From the NCBI GenBank assembly GCA_030654015.1, contig JAURYI010000073.1, positions 1-64,000 on the forward strand: a stretch of DNA of 64,000 nt. The letters run 5' to 3'. The stretch is from Methylococcales bacterium. Its GTDB lineage: Bacteria > Pseudomonadota > Gammaproteobacteria > Methylococcales > Methylomonadaceae. The translations under genes were made by a program, and so were the position numbers. Position 1 is the stretch's first letter; each line of letters opens with the position of its first letter. Shown one piece after another: positions 48,343 through 58,973 of this stretch. The notes beneath the pieces were generated by a model that was given only the letters and a program-made list of their open reading frames with translations, was not told the DNA's origin and searched no databases.

Positions 48343-49545
48343 TTATTCCTCCAGCATTTTAACCATCCATTGATTGGGCTGTTTAGGGTGTTTTTCTGTC
48401 CATAGTGCCAGAAAGCCGTGCTGGGTGCTGATAATACGCGGATGGGTTGCCATGATACCTGTGACCGACAAGCGTTTTGCGGTTGACCAGATAACACCGC
48501 CATCTTGCGATTGGGCAGAAAAAATACTCATCCCATCAGGCTCTCTTTCATCCCAAATCATGGCAAGGTGTTGTTGATTGACGGCAATATCGCCATGACT
48601 TGCCAGCTTGCCCATCGCCTGTGGTGTACTCCACGTTCTGCCATTGTCGCCAGAATGCAGCGTGTATAAGCCAGATTTACCCTCAAGACCTGTCCACACA
48701 CTACTATATAGTGCGTTATTTTCGCCAACTGCCAAACCGCCGCCGATATGCGGACAGCCTTCAAATTGCCAGCCAAACGTGCCGACGGTACTGGTACGCC
48801 GCCACGTCACGCCATTATCAGACGATTGCATCAATGCCATATCACGCGGTTTCATGTCGCGATACAGAATATTTAATTCACCCGATGGCGACACTGCGAA
48901 GGTATTCCAACAGCACGAACAGGTAGAATCATCCAGTTTTTGACTCGCTTGCCAATGTTCACCCATATCAGTTGAACGCGCATACCGTAAACTTTGATAG
49001 CCGTTTTCTTCTGGGTCTGCCAACCAAACCGCATGAAAAATACCTTGTTTATCAGCAATCACATCAATATGTGCCTGATCGCCATTATTATCAACGGCAG
49101 GATTTGCGCCTTTATGCCACGTCTTGCCCGCATCATGTGAATAATAACTGACCATTGGCCCCATGCTGGGAAACTCGCCTTTGGTTTGCCAGATTGCCAC
49201 CAGATGATCGCCTGTAGCGGCGATTTGCACATCGTTGCCGCGCACGGCGATAGGGTTGCTGTCGGTGGCAACATCTACCGCCGAACGCCACTGTTGACCA
49301 CCATCTTCCGAAAATAAATAACGCACTACGGTACGCTTGGTTTTGTCTGCGGATTTACCTGTTACCAGCGCGTGAATCTTGTCATCATGAGCGGTCACAT
49401 CGAAGCTGATAACCTCCTGCAACCCTGAGGACGCGGTTAAATCAGTCGTCATATTGTCTGGCACTACCGATTGACGATTAACACAAGCCGTCAATAACAA
49501 GGTAACGCTCATAATCAGCGGGAAAAAATAAGAAATTCGGCACAT
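48343..49545 (-). CDS. BNR/sialidase-fold exported lipoprotein
   Basis: lipobox LLLTAC; repeated SxDGGxxW / HDAGKTWH / NGRTWSTP Asp-box motifs; DDSTCSCCWNTFAVS. Confidence 0.78.
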   Translation of the reverse strand: MCRISYFFPLIMSVTLLLTACVNRQSVVPDNMTTDLTASSGLQEVISFDVTAHDDKIHALVTGKSADKTKRTVVRYLFSEDGGQQWRSAVDVATDSNPIAVRGNDVQIAATGDHLVAIWQTKGEFPSMGPMVSYYSHDAGKTWHKGANPAVDNNGDQAHIDVIADKQGIFHAVWLADPEENGYQSLRYARSTDMGEHWQASQKLDDSTCSCCWNTFAVSPSGELNILYRDMKPRDMALMQSSDNGVTWRRTSTVGTFGWQFEGCPHIGGGLAVGENNALYSSVWTGLEGKSGLYTLHSGDNGRTWSTPQAMGKLASHGDIAVNQQHLAMIWDEREPDGMSIFSAQSQDGGVIWSTAKRLSVTGIMATHPRIISTQHGFLALWTEKHPKQPNQWMVKMLEE

Positions 49546-49678
49546 AGTTCGTCAATATAGAATGCGGTTGAAGCAACCTAAAGCAAGTTGATGATTTAGT
49601 GTAACATTATTAATCAATCTGCTTGATTGTAGTAGTATTAAACACGCTAAATTCACGCATAAAAATGGGGGAGAAGTC

Positions 49679-50458
49679 ATGAAATCTAATCATATAATAA
49701 AAATTATTTTAACGTTAGTGGCAGGTACTGTGTCTTGGCAGACGGCACAGGCGGTGGAATACAAATCGTTTGCAGGAATGCGCTTTGTCAGAATAGAAGC
49801 GGGCTGTTTTCTAATGGGCGGAGATGCGGATCTGAAAGAAGTCAGTGAAGTTGAATTACCCCCGCATCGCGTCTGTATTGAAAAGCCATTTTATTTAGGT
49901 GAAACAGAGGTAACGCAAAAACAATGGGAAGATTTAATGGGCAGCAATCCCAGCAAATATAAAGCCCTGTATAAACCTGTGGAAAAAGTAAACTGGGAGG
50001 ATGCGCAAACATTTATTAAAAAATTAAATACACAAGAAGGCGGTGCTGTTTTTCGTTTACCGACCGAGGCAGAATGGGAATACGCAGCCAGAGCAGGCAG
50101 TACCACATTGTATTCATTCGGTGATGATCCCAAAAAATTAGCTGAATACGCATGGTTTGGCAACGAAGGCTATCACGGCACCAGCAAAGAAGTCGGCACT
50201 AAAAAACCGAATGACTGGGGATTGCAGGATATGCACGGCAATGTCTGGGAATGGGTACAGGATTGGTACGACCCTAATTATTATCATAATAGCCCCGAAA
50301 AAGACCCGAAAGGCCCTGATTCGGGGCAGTTCCGTGTGTATCGCGGCGGTAGCTGGGTAGGTAAAGCGATTAACTTACGCTCATCTTTACGCTATAGCGG
50401 CTTACCCGTCAGCCGTACCAGCGATATTGGTTTTCGCCTGTTAAGAGAAATCGAATAA
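49679..50458 (+). CDS. exported SUMF1/formylglycine-generating enzyme family protein
   Basis: signal peptide; MRFVRIEAGCFLMGGDA...YLGETEVTQKQWEDLMGSNPS...RLPTEAEWEYAARAG...DMHGNVWEWVQDWY...YRGGSW. Confidence 0.9.
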   Translation: MKSNHIIKIILTLVAGTVSWQTAQAVEYKSFAGMRFVRIEAGCFLMGGDADLKEVSEVELPPHRVCIEKPFYLGETEVTQKQWEDLMGSNPSKYKALYKPVEKVNWEDAQTFIKKLNTQEGGAVFRLPTEAEWEYAARAGSTTLYSFGDDPKKLAEYAWFGNEGYHGTSKEVGTKKPNDWGLQDMHGNVWEWVQDWYDPNYYHNSPEKDPKGPDSGQFRVYRGGSWVGKAINLRSSLRYSGLPVSRTSDIGFRLLREIE

Positions 50459-50644
50459 TTCTGTAAAAAGATTACGGGATTCTCACTGACAAAGTACAGA
50501 AAACAGCAATAATGTTAAAGGCGTTTTCTGTGTTAGAATATACAAAGCAATAGCCATTACGTTTTAGTTAAATGTCTTTTGTTGACCACTTTAAATTTAA
50601 ATAGTGGAAATTATATTTCACTCAGCCACACAAAGGATCAGGAT

Positions 50645-51043
50645 ATGAAATTATTGAAAAAAATCGCAGTTGCTGTTGTTATGACCGCATCAATGGCGGC
50701 TGTGTCTTCAACAGCATTCGCTGCTGAAGCCCATAAAGATTTAAACGCTATCGTTCAAGCGGCTGGTAAAAGCACTGAAGCATCATTATTAGAAGCTAAA
50801 GCATTACTGGAAAAAGGTGGCGATACTAGCGAACAAATCCAGACTGCCCTGAACAATGCGCGTCAATCAATCAAAGAATTTCGCTATGAGCAAACAGAGC
50901 GTTTACGTCAAAAAATGAATGACAGAATTAAAACAGCTCGTGAATCATTCATGAAAAATGACAATACAAAAGCATTGGAAGATGTTAATGATGCATTGGC
51001 TATCTACGCAGAAATGAAAAAAATCTACGACGCAGCTCACTAA
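50645..51043 (+). CDS. small exported helical protein
   Basis: signal peptide MKLLKKIAVAVVMTASMAAVSSTAFAAEA; related in layout to 51276-51662. Confidence 0.68.
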   Translation: MKLLKKIAVAVVMTASMAAVSSTAFAAEAHKDLNAIVQAAGKSTEASLLEAKALLEKGGDTSEQIQTALNNARQSIKEFRYEQTERLRQKMNDRIKTARESFMKNDNTKALEDVNDALAIYAEMKKIYDAAH

Positions 51044-51275
51044 TAATTAAAGTAGCCCGTTATTGATTAATTAGACTATAAGGGTGTAAAGCCCTTATAG
51101 CCTACTAGCGTGAAAACTGAAAGTAACATCCATACTTTTAAATTTCTGCACCTAATTACCTTACTAACAAATTGATAATTTCAAAATGTGGTAGAATCTT
51201 CGCTGGTAGACTACATACTATAAAAAGATGGTCTGCCAACACACTTAAATAAAAATAACTTGAGGATTTAGAAAC

Positions 51276-51662
51276 ATGAAAACCTTAAAAAAAATCGCAT
51301 TAGCTTTATGTATCGCTGCTTCTATGGGCGCAGTTTCAACTTCAGTCATGGCTGAAGGCGATGCTGGTCGTATCACTTACGCACCTGCTGATGCAATTGA
51401 CATGGTCGCAAATAAAGTTGGTGATGCTATTGAAGCACTGACAAAAGGCGAAGAAGTTGCGAAAGTTGACGCTCTTATTAAAGACGCATTGGATGCAGGC
51501 AAAGAAATCAATGCTAATGACAGAGTATTTGCAGCGCGTGACAAAGTAAACACTAAAGTAAAAAATGCTCGTAAACTGTTGAAAGACGGTTCTACACAAG
51601 AAGCTGAAGCTCTGTTAAGAGATGCTCAAAAAGGCTACTTAGCACTGAAAGGCTTAATCTAA
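51276..51662 (+). CDS. small exported helical protein, apparent paralogue of 50645-51043
   Basis: signal peptide MKTLKKIALALCIAASMGAVSTSVMAEG; C-terminal ARKLLKDGSTQEAEALLRDAQKGYLALK. Confidence 0.68.
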   Translation: MKTLKKIALALCIAASMGAVSTSVMAEGDAGRITYAPADAIDMVANKVGDAIEALTKGEEVAKVDALIKDALDAGKEINANDRVFAARDKVNTKVKNARKLLKDGSTQEAEALLRDAQKGYLALKGLI

Positions 51663-51797
51663 AGTGTATACTGCTCATAAAATATATGAGCAGTGCTTCA
51701 AAATAACCTGCTGGAAAAAAATAGTTATTTAGCTTAATCAACTATCCGATTAGCTTTAATTTTTAGGTATAACGTTTATACCGTCAGCCAAAGGGTT

Positions 51798-51833
51798 AAA
51801 AACCTCGTTACTGGTCAGTAGCGAGGTTTTTTT
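51798..51833 (+). terminator. rho-independent terminator
   Basis: AAAAACCTCGTTACTGGTCAGTAGCGAGGTTTTTTT. Confidence 0.8.
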
Positions 51834-51971
51834 ATGTCCGCTCGTCACCCCCTGTCACTATTAGAGCTTACCTATCTGCTTGGCTTCTGGTATATTCAAA
51901 ACCCAGCTTCACCGTGAGCTGCACAGATTTACTTTCTGTGATTATAATAAATTGAGAGGAGGAGGGTTGTC

Positions 51972-52424
51972 ATGACCGAAGTATTGTTTGTATTAACTGT
52001 AATTTATGTGGCTTATGTGCTTTATGTTGTCAACAGCAACAAAAAGGCAATAGTCAAATCTATAACGCCAGCGGCAGAACCTGAAAAACAGGCAGTATCC
52101 GCAGAGCAGTCGCCGATTGAACCCGTTCCTAAAAAAGAACCCGCAAAAACAGTCAATACTGAAATAGCAAAACCCGTTAAATCAACGACCACTAAAAAAC
52201 CAACAGCAACCAAAAAGGGTTTAAAAGACCCTAAAACAGGCGATATAGCGACCACATACAATAATTACCGATTTACTAAACGCTGGATAAAAGAAGCACT
52301 GGTTGCTGAGGGTTTAGTGGAAAAAGTTTATAAAAATAATGAACTCAATGCCGACATCGAAAGCAGCATCAAAGCTGCTATCGCTAAACTTGAAACAATG
52401 GAGCAGTACAAGACTGACAATTAG
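51972..52424 (+). CDS. hypothetical protein, N-terminal TM and Lys/Pro-rich linker
   Basis: VLFVLTVIYVAYVLYVV then KKEPAKTVNTEIAKPVKSTTTKKPTATKKG. Confidence 0.6.
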   Translation: MTEVLFVLTVIYVAYVLYVVNSNKKAIVKSITPAAEPEKQAVSAEQSPIEPVPKKEPAKTVNTEIAKPVKSTTTKKPTATKKGLKDPKTGDIATTYNNYRFTKRWIKEALVAEGLVEKVYKNNELNADIESSIKAAIAKLETMEQYKTDN

Positions 52425-53815
52425 TCTTTGCCATCTAAATTAAGTCGCTTCAACCGATAACGGAATGATCTGAAAGACAGTCCCAGTTGTTTAGCTGCGG
52501 CTGTCTTGTTCCATCTGTTCTCTTCCAATGCACGAGTGAGCATTTCTTTCTCTATTCTTTCCAGATAGTTTTCCAGCGAACCTTCGGCAGGATCAAATAC
52601 GGGAGAAGATAAACTGTCCGCCTGCTGATTCGCGTTCTTGGTATTTGTGATGTAGTTGTGCATCGCGATATTCATCGGTAGATTTAAATCTTTCAATTCT
52701 ATGCGGTTGCCCTCATAAAGTGCCAACGCTCTTTCCAGTATATTCTCAAGCTCACGCACATTGCCCGGAAAATCATAACGTTGCAGTGCTACCAGAGCGG
52801 TATTAGATAATATCGGTTTACTGGATGCGTTAGTTCCCATCAACTTCACCAGAATATGGTCGATAAGTTCTGGTAAATCTTCGGTTCTCTCGCGCAACGA
52901 GGGAACGTGCAGATCAATGACGTTGATACGATAATATAAATCCTGTCTAAAACTTCCTGCTGCCACCATTTCACTGAGATTTTGATGCGTTGCACTGAGC
53001 AAGCGAATATCAACAGGAATTTCCCGATTATCGCCCACAGGTCGGATTTTTTTCTCTTGCAAGGCACGAAGTAATTTAACCTGTAACGACAAAGGTAAAT
53101 CGGCTACCTCATCAAGGAATAAAGTACCGCCTTCCGCCGCTTGGAACAAACCTTGTTTATCAACGGATGCGCCTGTAAAACTGCCTTTTTTGTGTCCAAA
53201 AAATTCGCTTTCCATGAGTTCCAGAGGAATCGCACCGCAGTTAATGGCGATAAATGGATTAGCGGCTCGCGCACTCTGGCGGTGAATCAACTTGGCAACC
53301 AGCTCTTTACCTGAACCCGATTCCCCGCTGATGTAAATAGGTGCCTGACTCATGGCGAGTTTATTTATTTTGCCGCGAATCTCTCGCATGACAATAGAAT
53401 CGCCTAACAGAATATTGCGAGTACGGCGATCCTTGCTCATGTTAGGCTCAGCCGTTTTTAACGCGCTGTTAATCAATTGTCGCAGTGCCAGCAAGTCAAC
53501 CGGTTTGGAGATGAAATCAAACGCGCCTTTTTTCATCGCTAAAATGGCGGTATCCATGTTGCCGTGTGCTGTAATAACGGCAATCGGTATAGGAATTGGC
53601 ATTTCCTGTATTAAATCAACCAGTTCCAAACCATTACCGTCAGGTAATTTCATATCGGTCAGACAAAGATCAAACGTTTCTTCTTGCAATAACGCTTTAG
53701 CACTACCGATAGTTTTAGCGCAACGAGTGTCAATTTCCATTCTTTTCAGGGTAATTTCCAACAGCTCAAGAATATCGGGTTCGTCATCTACAATAAGTAC
53801 CAGTGGTTTTTTCAT
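52421..53815 (-). CDS. pilR: sigma-54-dependent response regulator (PilR-like)
   Basis: receiver VDDEPDILELLEI; ISGESGSGKELVAKLIH, GSFTGA, C-terminal Fis-type HTH. Confidence 0.9.
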   Translation of the reverse strand: MKKPLVLIVDDEPDILELLEITLKRMEIDTRCAKTIGSAKALLQEETFDLCLTDMKLPDGNGLELVDLIQEMPIPIPIAVITAHGNMDTAILAMKKGAFDFISKPVDLLALRQLINSALKTAEPNMSKDRRTRNILLGDSIVMREIRGKINKLAMSQAPIYISGESGSGKELVAKLIHRQSARAANPFIAINCGAIPLELMESEFFGHKKGSFTGASVDKQGLFQAAEGGTLFLDEVADLPLSLQVKLLRALQEKKIRPVGDNREIPVDIRLLSATHQNLSEMVAAGSFRQDLYYRINVIDLHVPSLRERTEDLPELIDHILVKLMGTNASSKPILSNTALVALQRYDFPGNVRELENILERALALYEGNRIELKDLNLPMNIAMHNYITNTKNANQQADSLSSPVFDPAEGSLENYLERIEKEMLTRALEENRWNKTAAAKQLGLSFRSFRYRLKRLNLDGKD

Positions 53816-55449
53816 ATTTCTATTAAAGTGTAGTCCGCATTAAATAAACACAACCGAAAAGAACTTTTCTGTTCGGCAGTAACATAGTAAATCAATTTTG
53901 CCTGATTAAGCTCGGCTAATTCTTTTGAAATGTAAAGCCCTAAGCCTGTTCCGCTAGTTGATGTGGTAAAAAAAGGTTCAAACAAATGGCTGAGATTTTC
54001 ACGACTGACACCCTCGCCATTATCAATTACATCAATACACGATGCCTGTTTTAAGGTCACCGTTTGCACTGTAACAGGGCCTTTTTCTGGCTGACCATAT
54101 TTCAGTGCATTCTGACACAGGTTATCCATAATCTGCTTCAGATGATTAGGGTCAATAAAAACAAACACAGGCTCTGCGGTTGTTATCAACTGAAAGCTAC
54201 TGGCACTCAGTGCCTGTTCAAGCGTGAAATTTTGTAAGTAATTCTCTAACCAGCTGTTTAATTCTATTTTTTCGCGCCGTGAATCTTTGCGGCGCGACAG
54301 TTGCAAAATATCTTCAATGATATGATTAACACGCGAGACATTGGCTTTAATGATATGCGTCAGGCGCACATCTTGAGCCGATAAATCAGGGCTTTCTGAT
54401 AATAACTGTCCTGCATGATTAATAGCACTGAGCGGATTGCGTATTTCATGCGCGATACTGGCGGTTAATCGTCCCAAAGAGGCTAATTTGCTTTGCTGCA
54501 AACGCTGATTATAAAGCGAACCGTCTTCAATGATAACCATATAAAATACTTGATAGCGCGTCGGTAACAGCATGAAACGCACATGAATATCAGACTGGTT
54601 CAATACATGAAGCACTAACAGGTTCTGTTCGTTATCCGTTAGCCACGCCTGAAAACCCCGTTCTAAATATTCAGAAATATCGCACAGATTAGTCGGTAAT
54701 GCCGCTAAATTAGTTAATCGTAACACTGCTTCATTCGCTATAAGAATCATTTGTTGCTGATCGGTAATTATAATACCTGATTGCAAATGTTGAATAATAT
54801 ACTGATTCAATTCTTCCAGATTAGAAATAGCCTGTTTTTGCTGATCGGCAAACTTTAGCATTTGCTCACTGCGTTTTGCCAATACAAAAGACAGCAACGA
54901 GATAGTGAAAAATGACGCTCCCAGCATCCCCGTATACACATAAGAATAAGAGCTTATTTCAAAACTGTTCATGTAATCAGCATACAACTGTTCCGCCAAC
55001 ACTGCCAGACTTGCCAACGCCGCAAAAAACATCGCGCAACGCCCGCCGATTAATAATCCGCCCGACGCAATAGAAACCGCAAGCAAAATACCCATGCCAC
55101 TGGTCACGCCGCCATAAGCGTGCATAATCAGCGTTAGAATAAGAATATCGGTGACAATTAACAACTGCGCCTGAATAGTGTAGCGCGTCAATTTCCAGAT
55201 AATACACACGGCCGATATGACTGACAGCACCAGATAACTTTGGCTGCTATAAGTAAATAACGGGCTATGATGAATATTGATTAATGCCGAGCCTTTTTGG
55301 GTATAAAACAACACAATAAACAGGCTGGCGAGGGTAAGACGATAACCCAAAAACAATTTCAATAATATCCAAGCCTGTCGTGCAGGGATACCATATCCTT
55401 TAGAAAGCGGGCAAGGATAAATAGTCTCAGAAGTATTTTCAATCATCAA
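53812..55449 (-). CDS. pilS: sensor histidine kinase (PilS-like)
   Basis: N-terminal TM segments, PAS-like, LTASIAHEIRNPLSAINHAGQLL, GTGLGLYISKELAELNQAKL. Confidence 0.9.
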   Translation of the reverse strand: MMIENTSETIYPCPLSKGYGIPARQAWILLKLFLGYRLTLASLFIVLFYTQKGSALINIHHSPLFTYSSQSYLVLSVISAVCIIWKLTRYTIQAQLLIVTDILILTLIMHAYGGVTSGMGILLAVSIASGGLLIGGRCAMFFAALASLAVLAEQLYADYMNSFEISSYSYVYTGMLGASFFTISLLSFVLAKRSEQMLKFADQQKQAISNLEELNQYIIQHLQSGIIITDQQQMILIANEAVLRLTNLAALPTNLCDISEYLERGFQAWLTDNEQNLLVLHVLNQSDIHVRFMLLPTRYQVFYMVIIEDGSLYNQRLQQSKLASLGRLTASIAHEIRNPLSAINHAGQLLSESPDLSAQDVRLTHIIKANVSRVNHIIEDILQLSRRKDSRREKIELNSWLENYLQNFTLEQALSASSFQLITTAEPVFVFIDPNHLKQIMDNLCQNALKYGQPEKGPVTVQTVTLKQASCIDVIDNGEGVSRENLSHLFEPFFTTSTSGTGLGLYISKELAELNQAKLIYYVTAEQKSSFRLCLFNADYTLIEI

Positions 55450-55564
55450 TGCGTTAGGGATAGCGTTTTGCGGGGACTTCGTTAGAATAAGCTATTAATG
55501 ATAACATCAATAGAAACACATAAGAACATAACGCTGGAATCCACCAGTTCACGAGGAGTTGCAC

Positions 55565-56734
55565 ATGAATATCCACGAATATCAGGCTAAACATCTATTT
55601 CAGCAATACGCCATTCCCATTCCTGAAGGTAAATATGCCGACACACCTGAAAGTGCAGAACAAGCGGCGCGTGCCTTGAATGGTGACGGCTGGGTCGTTA
55701 AAGCCCAAGTTCATGCGGGTGGTCGAGGTAAAGTCGGCGGGGTAAAACTTGCCAAAAATCTGGCAGAAGTCATGGATTTCAGCCGTGAATTACTGGGTAA
55801 ACGACTGGTCACTATTCAAACAGACAGCGCGGGCTTACCGATTAACTCGCTGCTTATCGAAAAAATTTACCCGATTAAGCGCGAGTTGTACCTGAGTTTA
55901 ATTCTTGACCGCGCCACCGAACGGGTGATGTTCATTGCCTCCTCATCAGGTGGCATGGATATTGAAGCCGTTGCCCACGATACACCTGAAAAAATTATCT
56001 CAACCGCCGTGCATCCCGCCGCAGGTTTACAATCCTATACCTGCCGCAAAGTGGCGTATACATTAGGCTTAAAAGGGACGCAACTCAAAGCCTTAGAAAA
56101 AATCATGTTTGGAATGTATCGCCTGTTTTTAGCCAAAGACGCGACACAAATCGAAATTAATCCCCTGATTGAAACCGACAGCGGCGATTTACTGGCACTG
56201 GATGCCAAAATTAATTTTGATGATAACGCCCTCGCCATTCATCCCGATATTCTTGCAATGAAAGACCCCACTCAGGAAGACGACAAAGAAAACGAAGCGC
56301 AACAATTCGGGCTTAACTACATCACGCTGGAAGGTAATATCGGCTGCATGGTCAACGGCGCAGGTCTGGCAATGGCAACCATGGATTTAGTCAAACTCAA
56401 AGGCGGTTTGCCTGCCAACTTTCTGGATGTTGGCGGCGGCACCAATGTCGAAAAAGTCTGCGAAGCCTTTAAATTAATTCTCTCAGACGGCAGCGTTAAA
56501 GCCGTATTGGTCAATATCTTCGGCGGCATTGTCAAATGTGACGTTATCGCACAAGGTATCTTGGAAGCGATGAAACAAATACACGTTACTGTTCCTGTTG
56601 TCGTGCGTTTAGAAGGCACCAATGTCGAACAAGGCAGAGCGTTACTGACGAACACAGGGCTGAATCTATACGCTTCAGAAGATCTAAACCACGCCGCAGA
56701 GCAAGTAGTTGCATTAGCAAAGGCAGTCGCATGA
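55565..56734 (+). CDS. sucC: succinyl-CoA ligase (ADP-forming) subunit beta
   Basis: [22 protein letters not shown]...[17 protein letters not shown]...[13 protein letters not shown]. Confidence 0.93.
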   Translation: MNIHEYQAKHLFQQYAIPIPEGKYADTPESAEQAARALNGDGWVVKAQVHAGGRGKVGGVKLAKNLAEVMDFSRELLGKRLVTIQTDSAGLPINSLLIEKIYPIKRELYLSLILDRATERVMFIASSSGGMDIEAVAHDTPEKIISTAVHPAAGLQSYTCRKVAYTLGLKGTQLKALEKIMFGMYRLFLAKDATQIEINPLIETDSGDLLALDAKINFDDNALAIHPDILAMKDPTQEDDKENEAQQFGLNYITLEGNIGCMVNGAGLAMATMDLVKLKGGLPANFLDVGGGTNVEKVCEAFKLILSDGSVKAVLVNIFGGIVKCDVIAQGILEAMKQIHVTVPVVVRLEGTNVEQGRALLTNTGLNLYASEDLNHAAEQVVALAKAVA

Positions 56735-57597
56735 GCATTTTAATCAACAAAGACACCAAAGTAATCTGTCAGGGTTTCACAGGCAAACAAGGCACATTCC
56801 ACTCCGAACAGGCACTCGCTTACGGCACACAATTAGTCGGCGGCGTAACGCCTGAACGCGGTGGCACAACTCATTTAGGCTTGCCCGTATTCAACACCGT
56901 ACAAGATGCAGTGAACAGCACAGGCGCGACTGCCAGCGTTATTTATGTACCGCCGTTTTATGCCGCCGATGCGATTTTAGAAGCCGTCGATGCAGGTATT
57001 CAGCTCATCGTCTGCATTACCGAAGGCATCCCCACCCTGCAAATGCTAAAAGTAAAAGCGGCAATGGTGGGCAGCGGCGCGTTACTCATCGGCCCTAACT
57101 GCCCTGGCATCATCACCCCCGATGAATGCAAAATCGGCATCATGCCCGCTAAAATTCACCTTGCAGGTTCTATCGGCATCGTCTCGCGTTCTGGAACGTT
57201 GACTTATGAATCGGTGCATCAAACCACCCAACAGGGCTTGGGGCAAAGCACTTGCGTCGGCATCGGCGGCGACCCGATTCACGGCATGACGTTTGTTGAT
57301 GTCCTCAGTCGTTTTCAAGCGGATGAGCAAACTAAAGGCATCATCATGGTCGGTGAAATCGGCGGCGGCGAAGAAGAAGATGCCGCAGAGTATATTAAAG
57401 CTCATGTCACAAAACCTGTGGTAGCCTATATTGCAGGACAAACCGCACCTGCGGGCAAGCGCATGGGACACGCGGGCGCGATAGTCACAGGCGGCAAAGG
57501 CACGGCAGCAGGTAAAATTGCCGCACTGAAAGCCGCCAACATTGAAGTGGTCAACTCACCTACCGAAATTGGTGTGGCAATGAAACGGTGTTTTTAG
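56731..57597 (+). CDS. sucD: succinyl-CoA ligase subunit alpha
   Basis: [33 protein letters not shown]...[19 protein letters not shown]...[15 protein letters not shown]. Confidence 0.95.
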   Translation: MSILINKDTKVICQGFTGKQGTFHSEQALAYGTQLVGGVTPERGGTTHLGLPVFNTVQDAVNSTGATASVIYVPPFYAADAILEAVDAGIQLIVCITEGIPTLQMLKVKAAMVGSGALLIGPNCPGIITPDECKIGIMPAKIHLAGSIGIVSRSGTLTYESVHQTTQQGLGQSTCVGIGGDPIHGMTFVDVLSRFQADEQTKGIIMVGEIGGGEEEDAAEYIKAHVTKPVVAYIAGQTAPAGKRMGHAGAIVTGGKGTAAGKIAALKAANIEVVNSPTEIGVAMKRCF

Positions 57598-57619
57598 CTC
57601 GTCCCATCAGGCATAAATA

Positions 57620-58291
57620 ATGATTTATCAAGAAAGTGTAAGTAATGATTTTCTATCTATCATTCCTAAAGATGCACACACTATTGTAGAAATTGGTTGT
57701 AACACGGGACGACTGGCGGAAGTGTATCGCGCCATTAATCCTAACGTGCGTTATTTAGCGGTGGAACTGTTCGAAGAAGCTGCCCGAAAAGCCGCAACAC
57801 GCATAGCGTGTGTTATCACTGGAGATATTGAAAAACCTGAGGTGTTTTCCGAATTGGAAAAAAATTTAGACGGAAACAGGATTGATGTACTGATTCTTTC
57901 CGATGTATTAGAGCATTTAATAGACCCTTGGGGCATTCTTAGCCAATTCAGAAAAATAATGTCATCAAATGGATGTTGCGTGGTCTGTATTCCTAATGTC
58001 AGCCATTGGACTATTTTGGCAGGTTTAATTCATGGCGAATGGAATTATTCAGATTTTGGACTGTTGGATAGAACACATCTTCGATTTTTCACTAAAAAAA
58101 CCATGATTGAACTTTTCCAAAATACAGGTTGGCAAGTTGAACTATCGACTCCGCGTATTTTTGCACCAGATGAAACAGAACAAGCGATGAGTGTCTTCAC
58201 TTCTTTAGCATCGCCTTTTGGATTAACACAAGAACAAGTCAAAGAAAATTTGTCCGTATTTCAGTGGGTCATTCGCGCCCAATGTGTATAA
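57620..58291 (+). CDS. class I SAM-dependent methyltransferase
   Basis: IVEIGCNTGRLAEVYRAINP...DVLILSDVLEHLIDPW. Confidence 0.85.
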   Translation: MIYQESVSNDFLSIIPKDAHTIVEIGCNTGRLAEVYRAINPNVRYLAVELFEEAARKAATRIACVITGDIEKPEVFSELEKNLDGNRIDVLILSDVLEHLIDPWGILSQFRKIMSSNGCCVVCIPNVSHWTILAGLIHGEWNYSDFGLLDRTHLRFFTKKTMIELFQNTGWQVELSTPRIFAPDETEQAMSVFTSLASPFGLTQEQVKENLSVFQWVIRAQCV

Positions 58292-58329
58292 AAACGACAG
58301 AACCTACTTCATTGAGAGTGTATTGAAAC

Positions 58330-58944
58330 ATGAATGAAATCAACCAATTGATTCAAAATTACGGCGACTGGGTTTACCTTATCGCTTTTTTCTGGGCTGC
58401 ATTAGAGGGCGAAACCTTCGTTATTTTTGCAGGTCTCGCCGCCCAGCGCGGCTATCTAAATCTTTATGAACTTATTGTTGCCGTCGGACTGGGCAGCTTA
58501 TTAGGCGATCAAATCTGTTTCTGGCTGGGGCGTTGTCAGGGTTCACGAGTATTGCATCACTTCCCTAAACTGGAATCAGGTGTCAACCTCGCCATTATCT
58601 GGCTGGAAAAACACGCGGTCGGCTTTATTCTCTCCTACCGTTTCATGTATGGCATACGCAATGTCAGCAGTATCGCCATTGGCATGAGCCACCTATCATG
58701 GCAAAAATTTGCTTTTTGGAATGCGGTCGCCGCGTTCGTATGGGCAGTCGCCTTTTCTAATATCGGTTACCTGTTCGGCGGTTTAGTGGCAAATGTACCC
58801 GAGGGCGAAGACGCAATTGCCTCAGGCATCCATCAAGCCATGCTCATCGTATTGGGTTTATTTGTATTGGTGATGGGCTTTCGTGTTATCAGCACTCGCA
58901 TACACAAACACCATGCCAAACAAACGCTGGATAAATTACAATAG
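58330..58944 (+). CDS. DedA family membrane protein
   Basis: GDWVYLIAFFWAALEGETFVIFAGLAAQRG...LGDQICFWLGRCQG...RFMYGIRNVSSIAIG. Confidence 0.88.
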   Translation: MNEINQLIQNYGDWVYLIAFFWAALEGETFVIFAGLAAQRGYLNLYELIVAVGLGSLLGDQICFWLGRCQGSRVLHHFPKLESGVNLAIIWLEKHAVGFILSYRFMYGIRNVSSIAIGMSHLSWQKFAFWNAVAAFVWAVAFSNIGYLFGGLVANVPEGEDAIASGIHQAMLIVLGLFVLVMGFRVISTRIHKHHAKQTLDKLQ

Positions 58945-58973
58945 CCCTGTTTTTCATTTTATAACCATTACTC

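Noticed and set aside
48600-48943. overlapping plus-strand ORFs of 108 and 111 aa
   Set aside because: Antisense to the BNR lipoprotein; two frames open together, no recognisable domain.
48343-49545. true sialidase
   Set aside because: Only Asp-box repeats are evident; copper-gene context and CSCC motif argue for another function, left as an open question.
55565-57597. possible malate-CoA ligase (mtkAB)
   Set aside because: Sequence reads more like SucCD and no serine-cycle genes are nearby.
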